Shown here: positions 1 to 7,282 of the stretch, one piece after another | How the letters are laid out: each line of letters opens with the position of its first letter | Numbering within the stretch: the stretch's first letter is position 1 | NCBI GenBank assembly: GCA_016784705.1 | Contig: JADHUD010000059.1 | Location: forward strand, 1 to 10,707 | Reading direction: 5' to 3' | DNA length: 10,707 bases | Source of the DNA: Spirochaetia bacterium | GTDB lineage: Bacteria; Spirochaetota; Spirochaetia; JABMQR01 | Program-made: the position numbers and the translations under genes | Notes under the pieces: model-generated | The model's database searches: none | What the model was told of the DNA's origin: nothing | The model's input: only the letters and a program-made list of their open reading frames with translations

Positions 1-2
1 GC

Positions 3-2864
3 CCTGTTTATTTTCCTGCCTGTGCAGAAAAGCAGATCTTACAGCTTGAGAAGTATGCAGCAGAAAAATTGCTGATTTTAGTAAATTCTGCAAAGTTCAT
101 TGAAACGCTGCCGCAGACCAGTTCAGGGTTAATACAGGCAGCTGAAATCGCACGGAAATTTATTGAAACGATAGCAGGCCTGGTAGAAGCGGGTCGTTGG
201 GAGCAGGCTGTTTCGGAGCTTTCAGCGATTCAGATCTGGAGAAAACCTTCAGGTAAAAAGGAGGAGCTGCTGCTGCTCCGAGAGGAGACGGTAACCTGGC
301 AAAAGGAGCTGCCCGCTCTGATTCTGTTAGTGAAATCTCTTGCACGGAAGCAGGAAATGAGGGATATTTACCAGTTTTTATCCAGTTTCCAGGAGGAGTA
401 CCTGAAACGGAAAAGAGACACCGGAACTCTCTCCTTTCTTGATGTCTCAACACTTGCTGTTGATATTTTATTAACCAGTAAGCCGGTACGTACCTATTAC
501 AAGAAGCAGTTCAGGTTCATTATGATTGATGAATTCCAGGATAATAATGAGCTGCAGAGAAAACTGCTGTTTCTTCTTGCAGAAAGATACGATCGGCATT
601 CCGAAGGAATTCCAGAAGGAGATGATCTGGTTGATGATAAACTCTTTTTTGTAGGGGATGAAAAGCAGTCTATCTACCGATTCCGCGGAGCCGATGTACG
701 TGTGTTCAAGCACCTGAAAAATGATATTGCAGATATTGGCGGGCAGCAGCTTACGCTCAAAACAAATTACAGAAGCAGAAATACTCTTATTACACACTTT
801 AATAGACTCTTCAGCACTATTATGCAGGGAACTGCGGATTATGAGGCTGAATTTCTGCCGCTTATACCGGGTATGCAGTATGAGGGCAGCCATATTCCTC
901 TGGATATAATGGTGTATCCCTATGTAGAGGGTACGCAGAATACTGAAAGTTCTCTGGAAGATTCTCTGGAAGATTCTCTGGAAGATGATGAGACGGAGCT
1001 GCTGAAACCAGCAGAGGCTGAAGCACTTTTCATAGCAAAACATATAAAGAATCATGTTGAATCAGAAGATTTTTTAATTCCTGTTAAGGATACCGGTGAA
1101 ACCAGACCATTGGGTTATAACGATTTTGCCTTGCTTCTCCGTTCCACCTCAAACCAGATGCTGTATGAGAAAGCCTTTAAGTATCTGGGGGTACCCTATA
1201 CTGTTCAGGCAGCCCGGGCTCTTTTCCTTGAGGCACCGGTAAATGATATCTACCAGCTTCTGCAGCTGGTAATATATCCGGGAGACAGGCATGCCTATGC
1301 AGCTTTGCTGCGCTCTCCATTTGCAAACTTACCGGATACTGCAGTTTTCTCCCTGCTCTGTAACCGGGAAGCCGCAGTTTTCAGCGTAGAAGCAGGAGCT
1401 GAAATTACAGATCCGATAATCCGGCACAGGTATCAGCTTGCATCCGATTTGTATAGCGATCTGGTAAGAATGACAGATTCAATTCCCTTAGCAGAGATTA
1501 TTCAGTATGTCTGGTATAATGGGGGGTATCGTTGGTATCTTCTTAAAAACCCCGTTAATCATGCATATCTGGAATATTATGATTATTTACGGGAAATTGC
1601 CAGAAAAGCCGATGAAAGAGGTGAATCCACGGCTGTATTTTTGGATTCACTGCGTGAAAAACTCGGAGTGAATCAGAAAACTGATGAAATAGATCTGTTT
1701 CAGCAGGAAGCAGCTGGTGTGCAGATTATGACGGTACATAAATCCAAAGGGTTGGAGTTTCCAGCAGTAATTCTGGCAGATGCAGGGAACTCTGGAAGGA
1801 ATTCAACTGAGCCGTTGGTATATGCGGGGACGGAGGATACTGGTCCTTCAATTCCCTTTGTGGAACGGGAAAGTGGCGGAAAGTATGAGACGGTATCAAA
1901 TTTCTTTTATAGTAACGAGAAGGAACTTTCCGAAGCAATGGCTGCTGCGGAACTGAAACGTGTGCTGTATGTTGCCATGACCCGGGCTCAGCATTTTTTA
2001 CTGGTTACCGGCTGCTGGACAAAGATGAACAGGGGTGAAAAATCAAGTGATAGAAATTTCCTCTCTCTACTAACAGAAGCGGTGCAAGCTCCACCAGGAG
2101 AGACTGATTTTATCTCAAGTGATGGTAAGATCAGAATTTGTCCCATTCCACCATACACAGAGGGAGATATGTATCGGTCAGGCGGCGGCGCTACTTTCGC
2201 TAGTAAAGATTACGAATCTATAGCAATACATACATTGAAAGAGTATACTGAAGCAACTGTACCGGCGTATGTATCCAGATATCGGGAAATTACGGCAACT
2301 GGTTTAAACAGGGAGAGGGCAGACAGAGGAGAAAAGCGACAATTGCCATCGCTCCCCTCTGATTCTATATTCAACCTGTATGCCGGCGAAAAGCGTAATG
2401 CAGCGGCTGCCTTTGGGACTTTTTGTCATGCAGTAATTGAGAACAGGATTAAAGGAATAGATGAACTGCCGCAAATTCCGCTGGAGCTGCAGGGGCTTCC
2501 CGGACAGCAGCTTGATATAGTAGTGAATGACGGGGTTTCCCTTGCCGGTAGATTTCTTTCATCCAGTTTCTACAGGATAATTACGGGAAATCCGAATACA
2601 ATAATTGAGTCTGAAGCGGCTTTTCTTCTTCGGAAAGAGGAAGAGGGTAATCAGGTATATATTAAGGGTGTGATGGATTTGCTTATTCAAAACCCGCAGG
2701 AAACTATAGTAGTGGATATGAAGACAGACAGATATTGTGATCCTGATGAATACCGTACGCAGCTGAAGATATATTTGGAAGCTGCCGCAGCATTAACCTG
2801 CAAGCCGGTAAAAGGTGCAATTGTATATCTTCGTGAACCGGAGGAGGTCATATGGATAGTGTAG
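3..2864 (+). CDS. AddA/RecB-type ATP-dependent helicase-nuclease, 5' truncated by window edge
   Basis: This is the large subunit type of a double-strand-break end-resection enzyme: an SF1A (UvrD-like) DNA helicase fused to a RecB-family nuclease, acting on chromosomal DNA ends before RecA loading. The frame is open to the left edge, so the start and Walker A motif lie outside; the TTG at 69 is not a credible start. About 953 codons are visible. Counting from base 3, I see motif II DEFQD (residue ~176, 528-542), motif III VGDEKQSIYRFRGAD (~217), LKTNYRS (~252), motif V TVHKSKGLEFP (~577-587) and motif VI YVAMTRAQ (~656). The C-terminal PD-(D/E)XK nuclease has FGTFCHAVIE (His ~809), ESEAAF, GVMDLL (Asp ~892), VVDMKTD (Asp ~905, Lys ~907) and a following QLKIY. 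The nuclease residues look intact. AddA and RecB share this layout (usual length ~1200), so roughly 200-250 residues are missing. AddA is the better guess because of nuclease motif style; an AddB/RecC partner would be expected upstream. A triple SLED repeat lies at 951-986. Confidence 0.9.
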   Translation, partial: PVYFPACAEKQILQLEKYAAEKLLILVNSAKFIETLPQTSSGLIQAAEIARKFIETIAGLVEAGRWEQAVSELSAIQIWRKPSGKKEELLLLREETVTWQKELPALILLVKSLARKQEMRDIYQFLSSFQEEYLKRKRDTGTLSFLDVSTLAVDILLTSKPVRTYYKKQFRFIMIDEFQDNNELQRKLLFLLAERYDRHSEGIPEGDDLVDDKLFFVGDEKQSIYRFRGADVRVFKHLKNDIADIGGQQLTLKTNYRSRNTLITHFNRLFSTIMQGTADYEAEFLPLIPGMQYEGSHIPLDIMVYPYVEGTQNTESSLEDSLEDSLEDDETELLKPAEAEALFIAKHIKNHVESEDFLIPVKDTGETRPLGYNDFALLLRSTSNQMLYEKAFKYLGVPYTVQAARALFLEAPVNDIYQLLQLVIYPGDRHAYAALLRSPFANLPDTAVFSLLCNREAAVFSVEAGAEITDPIIRHRYQLASDLYSDLVRMTDSIPLAEIIQYVWYNGGYRWYLLKNPVNHAYLEYYDYLREIARKADERGESTAVFLDSLREKLGVNQKTDEIDLFQQEAAGVQIMTVHKSKGLEFPAVILADAGNSGRNSTEPLVYAGTEDTGPSIPFVERESGGKYETVSNFFYSNEKELSEAMAAAELKRVLYVAMTRAQHFLLVTGCWTKMNRGEKSSDRNFLSLLTEAVQAPPGETDFISSDGKIRICPIPPYTEGDMYRSGGGATFASKDYESIAIHTLKEYTEATVPAYVSRYREITATGLNRERADRGEKRQLPSLPSDSIFNLYAGEKRNAAAAFGTFCHAVIENRIKGIDELPQIPLELQGLPGQQLDIVVNDGVSLAGRFLSSSFYRIITGNPNTIIESEAAFLLRKEEEGNQVYIKGVMDLLIQNPQETIVVDMKTDRYCDPDEYRTQLKIYLEAAAALTCKPVKGAIVYLREPEEVIWIV
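951..986 (+). repeat. Three perfect tandem copies of a 12-base unit inside the helicase gene
   Basis: The unit TCTCTGGAAGAT occurs three times without a mismatch. It is in frame and encodes Ser-Leu-Glu-Asp three times, followed by more acidic residues (DETE). The segment lies between helicase motifs IV and V, in what is probably an exposed acidic linker, so copy-number change by whole units would keep the frame. Confidence 0.95.
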
Positions 2865-3079
2865 TAATCCGTACATACGGAATTCAGCAGAATGCAGAGA
2901 TTGCCAAGGGGCTTTTAGAAGAGGCCGGCATAGTTTCTCTCATTGCTTCAGATGATGCAGGCGGAGCCTATCCCAATATTTTCCTCACCGGAGTGGGGTT
3001 TCGGTTAATGGTATCAAGTAAAGATGTGGAGAAAGCTGAAGAGGTTCTGCTGGTTCTTGATCCGGAAAATACAAAATAA
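2852..3079 (+). CDS. DUF2007 family small protein (putative signal-transducing protein)
   Basis: A 75-residue cytosolic protein with no signal peptide or membrane segment. It matches the DUF2007 pattern: an opening beta strand VVIRTYG, a helix NAEIAKGLLEEAGI, a strand VSLIASDDAGG, the loop YPNIFLTGVGFRLMV and a closing helix DVEKAEEVLLVLD. The fold is a ferredoxin-like small domain that in larger proteins resembles a PII-like or ACT-like sensor; its molecular role is not established. The ATG overlaps the end of the helicase-nuclease gene by 13 bases in another frame, and GAGGAGGT at 2841-2848 is a strong ribosome binding site placed inside the upstream gene. This suggests translational coupling and one transcript. 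The family assignment is recognised by pattern; function is unknown. Confidence 0.85.
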   Translation: MDSVVIRTYGIQQNAEIAKGLLEEAGIVSLIASDDAGGAYPNIFLTGVGFRLMVSSKDVEKAEEVLLVLDPENTK

Positions 3080-3089
3080 CTCACTGTTT

Positions 3090-4292
3090 CTATGTTTTTT
3101 CCCGCAGCTTCCATACGGCTCCTTTAATTCGTTCCAGAGCGTTTTGCAGGGCGGTTGTCTGCGTACCAAAATTTATACGAACAAACCCCTCTCCTTCCGG
3201 CCCGAACCAGCTGCCGTCATGAAACAGAACTCCTGCCTCTTTGCTGAAAAATGTTATCGGATTTTTATCCGGTTCAGGCAAAAGAGGTATAAGTTTTTTG
3301 CAATTGATAAAAGCAATAAAACTCGCTTCAGGAGTAATCAGTTCCAGTTCAGGGATGTTGTTTTTGAAATAGGCATCAACCAGTTCCATATTTTTATGAA
3401 GATACGCCAGCAATTCAACTAACCATGGGTAGCCGTGTTCATAAGCAGCAATGGCTGCAATTGGAGCAAAAATTGTGGAATGCGCCAGCGACATGCTTTC
3501 AAGGAACGTTTTATACTGATCACGAATTACCGGATCAGGGATAATGGAAAATGCCGCTTTTTCCCCTGCTATATTAAACGTTTTTGTGGGTGCCATGAAG
3601 GTGACAGAGATACTGTTTCCTGCGATTGATGAGAATGGGGTGTGAACAACCTCCGGATAGGCAAGGTCTGCATGAATCTCATCTGCGATTACTGCAACTT
3701 TATATGTTTCACATAGTGTTACTATTTTCTGTAATTCCGAATAAGTCCAGACGCGTCCGGCTGGATTGTGCGGGCTGCAGAGAAGGAGTATTGTATTAGC
3801 CGGGTCAGCAAGGGATTTCTCCAGGTTATTGAAATCGATACTGAAAGAGTTCTCTTTCTGAAGAAGTGGGTTTCTTACTACAGTTCGGCCGCTTTTTTCG
3901 ATAACAGTATAGAAGGGATTGTAGGAAGGAGTTTGTACAATTATTCCCTCACCCTCTTTAGACAAGACACGTATTGCTGAGGCAATTCCCGTAAGTATGC
4001 CGGGGGTAAAGGTGATATCTTGCTTTGGCACTCTCCAGTTGTGTCTTTTTATCAGCCAGGAACTGAAAACTTCAACCAGTCGTTTGGAATCTGCCGGGTA
4101 TCCGAGAATTGGGTGTAAAACCCGATTTTTAAGAGCTTCTGTTACAGCCGGAGGAGGGTTGAATTCCATATCTGCCACCCAGAAAGGTTCAGCATCCCGA
4201 TTGCCGCCGAGAGCTGCTATAACAGAAGTATTCCATTTTACAGAGTCAGAGTGTTTTCTGTCAGTAATTTCATCAAAATTATAGGTATTCAT
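3090..4292 (-). CDS. MalY/PatB family PLP-dependent C-S lyase (cystathionine beta-lyase type aminotransferase)
   Basis: A 400-residue cytosolic fold-type I PLP enzyme, full length for the family. Family members split C-S bonds, for example cystathionine to homocysteine, pyruvate and ammonia, and some (MalY) also regulate sugar operons. Visible landmarks: the N-terminal FDEITDRKHSDSVKW typical of MalY/PatB, FWVADMEF (residues 38-44), Tyr124 in TPSYNP, Asn176 in SPHNPAGRVW, Asp204 in ADEIHADLAY, the Schiff-base Lys237 in APTKTFNIAG, and the carboxylate-binding Arg372 in FVRINFG. All catalytic residues are present. The start is fixed by homology of the first residues, yet there is no purine-rich ribosome site in front of it; a promoter at 4303-4331 puts the transcript start only a few bases before the ATG. 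Its 3' end faces the DUF2007 gene with a 10-base gap and no visible terminator. The exact substrate cannot be read from sequence. Confidence 0.92.
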   Translation of the reverse strand: MNTYNFDEITDRKHSDSVKWNTSVIAALGGNRDAEPFWVADMEFNPPPAVTEALKNRVLHPILGYPADSKRLVEVFSSWLIKRHNWRVPKQDITFTPGILTGIASAIRVLSKEGEGIIVQTPSYNPFYTVIEKSGRTVVRNPLLQKENSFSIDFNNLEKSLADPANTILLLCSPHNPAGRVWTYSELQKIVTLCETYKVAVIADEIHADLAYPEVVHTPFSSIAGNSISVTFMAPTKTFNIAGEKAAFSIIPDPVIRDQYKTFLESMSLAHSTIFAPIAAIAAYEHGYPWLVELLAYLHKNMELVDAYFKNNIPELELITPEASFIAFINCKKLIPLLPEPDKNPITFFSKEAGVLFHDGSWFGPEGEGFVRINFGTQTTALQNALERIKGAVWKLREKT

Positions 4293-4302
4293 AATTAGAG
4301 GT

Positions 4303-4331
4303 AGTATAGCCTATATAGAGCTCATTGTCAG
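4303..4331 (-). promoter_or_regulatory. Sigma-70 type promoter for the C-S lyase gene
   Basis: On the minus strand the -35 box CTGACA (4326-4331) matches TTGACA at 5 of 6 positions. It is separated by exactly 17 bases from the -10 box TATACT (4303-4308), 5 of 6 to TATAAT. The predicted start of transcription is around 4295-4297, 3-5 bases before the ATG at 4292, so the mRNA would be nearly leaderless. The spacer contains TATAGAGCT (+ strand 4314-4322), which recurs in front of the histidine kinase gene. Confidence 0.6.
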
Positions 4332-4360
4332 GATAGTTTCCTTAGGGGCTGGTTCATTGA

Positions 4361-4380
4361 GGAACGAGTATAGATTCAGA
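4361..4380. repeat. 20-base dispersed repeat, copy 1, spanning the ABC ATPase stop codon
   Basis: GGAACGAGTATAGATTCAGA on the plus strand. On the minus (coding) strand it begins two bases before the TGA stop of the ATPase gene and runs 15 bases past it. An identical copy sits in the same relation to the stop codon of the histidine kinase gene at 7263-7282. It has no long inverted repeat or U-tract, so it does not look like an intrinsic terminator. Confidence 0.95.
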
Positions 4381-5170
4381 GAGTAAGAAGTGCCTCGTCT
4401 GTTACGTACTCAGTCTGTCTGATCTCATGAAATTTATTTACAAGCTTTTCTACGGTAAGGGTTCTTTTTTCATCACCGCTGACATCCAGTATAATTTCCC
4501 CTCTGTCCATCATAAGCAGCCTGTTTCCAAACTCAATAGCATGCTTCATGTTATGGGTTATCATCATTGAAGTGAGCTTGTAATCATCGATAAACCGCTG
4601 TGTAAGACCAAGAACAATTTCAGCATTGCGCGGATCAAGTGCTGCTGTATGTTCATCCAGCAGCAGAAGTGCAGGACGTGATAAAACAGTCATTAGAAGT
4701 GTAAGAGCCTGACGCTGTCCACCGGACAACAAACCCACATTGTCCTTCAGGCGATCTTCCAAACCCATTTCCAAGGCAACAAGCTCTTTTTTAAACAGAT
4801 CTCTCTGTTTAGCATTCAGACTGATTTTTAACCCTTTGAATCCCTTTTTAGAACAAATATTCATATTGTCTTCCAAAGATAACTTTCCTGATGTGCCGAG
4901 AGTCGGATTCTGAAAAATTCTGCCTATATATGCAGCCCGTTTATATTCCGGTGAACGTGTTACATCTTTTCCCAGAATCTTAATAGTACCTGTGCTTGGC
5001 AGTATTGAACCGGTTATCAGATTAAGGAGAGTGGTTTTCCCAGCTCCATTACTCCCTACTATGGTTATAAAATCGCCTTTCCGAACATTCAGTGAGATGT
5101 CGCGGATTGCGGTATTTTCATTAACAGTACCGAGGTTGAAGGTTTTTGATATGTTACTGATATCTATCAT
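4376..5170 (-). CDS. ABC transporter ATP-binding protein, TrpZ-like (amino acid importer)
   Basis: The cytoplasmic nucleotide-binding subunit, 264 residues, that powers the importer formed with the two upstream genes. Counting from the chosen start: Walker A GSNGAGKT (39-46), Q-loop Gln87 in RIFQNP, signature LLSGGQRQA (147-155), Walker B LLLLDEHTAALDP (168-180) and H-loop His206 in ITHNM. The DEHTAALDP form and the opening SKTFNLGTVNENTA are characteristic of ATPases paired with TrpX/DUF534-type receptors. I chose the ATG at 5170 over the one at 5182: it gives a 4-base ATGA overlap with the permease stop, has GGGG six bases upstream (5177-5180), and matches where relatives begin. The ATG at 5182 would add MGYK and has no ribosome site. 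Last gene of the operon; its stop lies within a 20-base repeat and no hairpin-plus-U terminator is visible, so read-through into the C-S lyase gene is possible. Confidence 0.93.
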   Translation of the reverse strand: MIDISNISKTFNLGTVNENTAIRDISLNVRKGDFITIVGSNGAGKTTLLNLITGSILPSTGTIKILGKDVTRSPEYKRAAYIGRIFQNPTLGTSGKLSLEDNMNICSKKGFKGLKISLNAKQRDLFKKELVALEMGLEDRLKDNVGLLSGGQRQALTLLMTVLSRPALLLLDEHTAALDPRNAEIVLGLTQRFIDDYKLTSMMITHNMKHAIEFGNRLLMMDRGEIILDVSGDEKRTLTVEKLVNKFHEIRQTEYVTDEALLTL

Positions 5171-6063
5171 TTTATACCCCATTTTTTACTGCCGACAGTA
5201 TTCCGGGTTTTTGCTATTGAAAGTGAGATGATTACAAGTATGCCGGTTAATAATTTCAGATCACTTGGTGTCAGGTTGATATAGTATCCATAGTACCGTC
5301 CTAAAAACATAAGTGCCTTGTAAAGAATTGCTCCAAGTATCACCTGGACGGTTAACATCCCGATTTTGTTTGATCTAAAAAGAAACTCTCCCAACATAAC
5401 TGCGGCAAGGCCTTGAACTACCATTCCGATACCGAGATTTGCATCTGCAAACCCCTGATATTGGGCTAACATAGCACCAGAAAGTGCTACAAGCCCATTT
5501 GACAGCCCAACACCCAGTACTTTCATGGTTTTGGGGTTTACTCCCTGAGAAATAACCATTTGTTCATTATCTCCCATTGCTCCGAGGGTTACACCCAGAT
5601 CTGTATGGAAGAAAACATCAAGTAAAACCTTAATTGTTCCGGTAAACAGGATCATGAAAATCAGGAGAGTCCATTCCCGGGGGATTGAACCTCCAAGTTT
5701 AATTACATTTGAAATGATAGTATCAACGCGGAGAAGGGCTACATTTGCCCTTCCCCCGAGAATTCTTATATTGATTGAGTAGAGCATGGTCATGGTGAGA
5801 ATTCCCGCCAAAAGATTTGGTACTTTTAAACGGTTGTGAATTATCGCAGTAACTGCCCCGGCAGCCGCACCGCTGGCAAAAGCAAGGAGTAATCCGGGGA
5901 AAATCCCCAGTCCATTGGTAATGCACATAGTAGCTACAGCAGCACCGGTGGCAAAAGATCCGTCAACAGTAAGATCCGGAAAATTTAAAACCCTGAAAGT
6001 TATAAATACTCCCATTGCCATTACTGCAAATATAAGCCCGTCTACAAGAATTCCTTCAATCAT
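5167..6063 (-). CDS. ABC transporter permease, TrpY-like (LivH/branched-chain permease superfamily)
   Basis: An inner-membrane permease of 298 residues with about eight hydrophobic segments, usual for the family. The start MIEGILVDGLIFAVMAMGVFITFRVL followed by NFPDLTVDGSF is a hallmark of permeases that pair with TrpX/DUF534 receptors. The cytoplasmic coupling loop is visible as GAMGDNEQMVISQGVNPKTMKVLGVGLSNGLVALSG, roughly residues 163-198, with the Gly seen in EAA-type loops. It follows the receptor gene by 69 bases and overlaps the ATPase gene by 4 bases, so the last two subunits are probably translationally coupled. AGGA at 6074-6077 is a modest ribosome site 10 bases before the ATG, just downstream of a small hairpin at 6080-6105. 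A single permease gene implies a homodimeric channel. Confidence 0.92.
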   Translation of the reverse strand: MIEGILVDGLIFAVMAMGVFITFRVLNFPDLTVDGSFATGAAVATMCITNGLGIFPGLLLAFASGAAAGAVTAIIHNRLKVPNLLAGILTMTMLYSINIRILGGRANVALLRVDTIISNVIKLGGSIPREWTLLIFMILFTGTIKVLLDVFFHTDLGVTLGAMGDNEQMVISQGVNPKTMKVLGVGLSNGLVALSGAMLAQYQGFADANLGIGMVVQGLAAVMLGEFLFRSNKIGMLTVQVILGAILYKALMFLGRYYGYYINLTPSDLKLLTGILVIISLSIAKTRNTVGSKKWGIK

Positions 6064-6079
6064 ATCAATTTAATCCTGA

Positions 6080-6105
6080 CATCAAATTCGTTAAATATTT
6101 TGATG
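6080..6105 (-). other. Inverted repeat between receptor and permease genes
   Basis: CATCAAA (6080-6086) and TTTGATG (6099-6105) are perfect 7-base arms around a 12-base AT-rich loop. The RNA hairpin would sit after the receptor stop and immediately before the permease ribosome site (6074-6077). It is weak because it is AT-rich and lacks a U-tract, so mRNA end protection or modest attenuation fits better than termination. Confidence 0.4.
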
Positions 6106-6132
6106 ATTTATAAATACTTTTATCAAATCGGT

Positions 6133-7128
6133 CTATTTCTCAGTTTTTACACCATTCTCAATAATTACAGATGCAGCAGCCAATACTTCTGCGGAAATAG
6201 TAATGTTGATTTTTTTTGCGGTATCAAGGTTTACCCAGAGTTCGAAATCAGATGGATCTGTCATGAATACGGTGCCTATATCAGCTGGATTAGCTCCTTC
6301 AAGAATATCTTTTACCAGATAACCGGTTCTTCGGCCCATTTTGTAGTAGTCAAATCCCCAGGCAATCAAAATATCAAGTCCTTCTGCAGAAGTGGGGTCT
6401 GCTGAGAGAATAGGAATTCCGGCATTTGTTGCTGCATCAGCTACAGAGGGAAGCGCGGAAACGACAGTATTATCAGTTGAGATATAGATTCCATCTACTT
6501 TACCTGCTATTGCCTGCACTGCAGACTTTACTTCTGAAGAATTTGTTACGGCAGTAGCAATAAATCCGACACCATATTTTTTACAGGCTTCTTCTGCAAG
6601 ATTTTTAAGGAGTACGGCATTGGCTTCACCACTGGTAAAAACATGACCTATGGTTTTTGCCCCTGTTACATCAATAAGAAGTTTTATTTGTGCATCAACA
6701 GGTGTTTTATCAGATACTCCTGTGATGTTTCCTTCACCCTTCTCATAAGAAGATACCAGGCCGGCATCAACAGGATCGGTAACTGCAGCATAAATTACAG
6801 GAAATTCAGTAATAGTATTTGCGAGAGCCTGTGCTGTCGGTGTAGCTATTCCAATTGCGATATCAACTTTATCAGCTCTGAATTTCTGGGCTATTGAGGC
6901 AGCGGCAGTAAGGTCTCCATTTGCATTCTGGTAATCATAAACAGTTTCAAGACCCTCTTCGGCAAGAACATCTACAACTCCCTGTTCAACAGCATCCAGT
7001 GCAGGATGCGTAACAATTTTTGAGAACCCGATCTTAAAGGCCGTACTCTCTTCCTGGGCAGCACCAAAAATCAAACTTGAACCCACTGTTAAAATAAGCA
7101 GCATAATGATAGCTTTTTTCTTGTTCAT
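6133..7128 (-). CDS. ABC transporter substrate-binding protein, TrpX-like (DUF534/PF04392 type), periplasmic
   Basis: The solute receptor of the importer, 331 residues. MNKKKAIIMLLILTVGSSLIFGAA is a classic signal peptide with likely signal peptidase I cleavage near residue 22-24 (GAA/Q). There is no cysteine lipobox, so it should be a free periplasmic protein, unlike the lipoproteins of Gram-positive relatives. The mature protein shows the family pattern: KIGFSKIVTHPALDAVEQGV, YDYQNANGDLTAAASIAQKF, DIAIGIATPTAQALA, FPVIYAAVTDPVDAGLV, then GVSDKTPVDAQIKLL. The start at 7128 has AGGGAGG (7134-7140) five bases upstream; the longer frame from 7203 lacks this and would put 25 non-signal residues first. 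Related systems are predicted tryptophan or other aromatic amino acid transporters because of T-box control in Firmicutes; here no T-box fits in the short leader, so the ligand is an inference. Confidence 0.92.
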   Translation of the reverse strand: MNKKKAIIMLLILTVGSSLIFGAAQEESTAFKIGFSKIVTHPALDAVEQGVVDVLAEEGLETVYDYQNANGDLTAAASIAQKFRADKVDIAIGIATPTAQALANTITEFPVIYAAVTDPVDAGLVSSYEKGEGNITGVSDKTPVDAQIKLLIDVTGAKTIGHVFTSGEANAVLLKNLAEEACKKYGVGFIATAVTNSSEVKSAVQAIAGKVDGIYISTDNTVVSALPSVADAATNAGIPILSADPTSAEGLDILIAWGFDYYKMGRRTGYLVKDILEGANPADIGTVFMTDPSDFELWVNLDTAKKINITISAEVLAAASVIIENGVKTEK

Positions 7129-7133
7129 CTGAA

Positions 7134-7140
7134 CCTCCCT
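7134..7140 (-). promoter_or_regulatory. Strong ribosome binding site fixing the receptor gene start
   Basis: AGGGAGG on the minus strand, five bases before the ATG at 7128. It decides between this start and the in-frame ATG at 7203, which has no such site and would disrupt the signal peptide. Confidence 0.85.
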
Positions 7141-7164
7141 TGTTTTTGTGTTAAGCAAGGTGTT

Positions 7165-7193
7165 ACTATATAGCAGAACAAGGATGATGTCCA
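7165..7193 (-). promoter_or_regulatory. Sigma-70 type promoter for the TrpXYZ-like importer operon
   Basis: On the minus strand, -35 TGGACA (7188-7193, 5 of 6) and -10 TATAGT (7165-7170, 5 of 6) with a 17-base spacer. Transcription would start near 7158, giving a leader of about 30 bases, too short for a riboswitch or T-box. Two direct copies of TATAAAAGT (7205-7213 and 7219-7227, 14 bases apart) lie just upstream of the -35 box and could be an activator or repressor site. Confidence 0.55.
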
Positions 7194-7204
7194 GTGGTAA
7201 CATG

Positions 7205-7227
7205 ACTTTTATACATTCACTTTTATA
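7205..7227 (-). repeat. Tandem TATAAAAGT direct repeats upstream of the importer promoter
   Basis: Two exact 9-base copies with a 14-base period on the minus strand, ending 12 bases upstream of the -35 box. The position suits a regulator site, but the AT-rich composition makes chance possible. Confidence 0.4.
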
Positions 7228-7262
7228 AATTCATATTACAGTTCAGATCATTCACGATATGC

Positions 7263-7282
7263 GGAACGAGTATAGATTCAGA
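7263..7282. repeat. 20-base dispersed repeat, copy 2, spanning the histidine kinase stop codon
   Basis: Identical over 20 bases to 4361-4380. The kinase TGA is at 7278-7280, in the same position inside the repeat as the ATPase TGA in copy 1. Flanking bases differ on both sides. Confidence 0.95.

Noticed and set aside
69..71. TTG as the start of the helicase-nuclease gene
   Set aside because: The same frame is open without a stop to the left edge and the N-terminal Walker A region is missing, so the gene is truncated rather than starting here.
471..1055. Minus-strand open frame of 194 codons with FQRIFQRIFQRTF repeat
   Set aside because: It is antisense to the core helicase motifs; its repeat is only the complement of the SLED-coding repeat, and it resembles no family and has no ribosome site.
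3080..3125. Bidirectional terminator between the convergent DUF2007 and C-S lyase genes
   Set aside because: No inverted repeat; the T-rich run near 3095 lies within the lyase C-terminus and lacks a stem.
4332..4375. Possible terminator of the importer operon
   Set aside because: Only four-base stems (for example GTTC/GAAC, AGGA/TCCT) and no U-tract are present.
7129..7160. T-box or tryptophan riboswitch-like leader for the importer
   Set aside because: The predicted leader is about 30 bases, with no stem or specifier loop.
7129..7203. 25-residue N-terminal extension of the receptor from the ATG at 7203
   Set aside because: It would run through the promoter -10 box and the AGGGAGG ribosome site and spoil the signal peptide.
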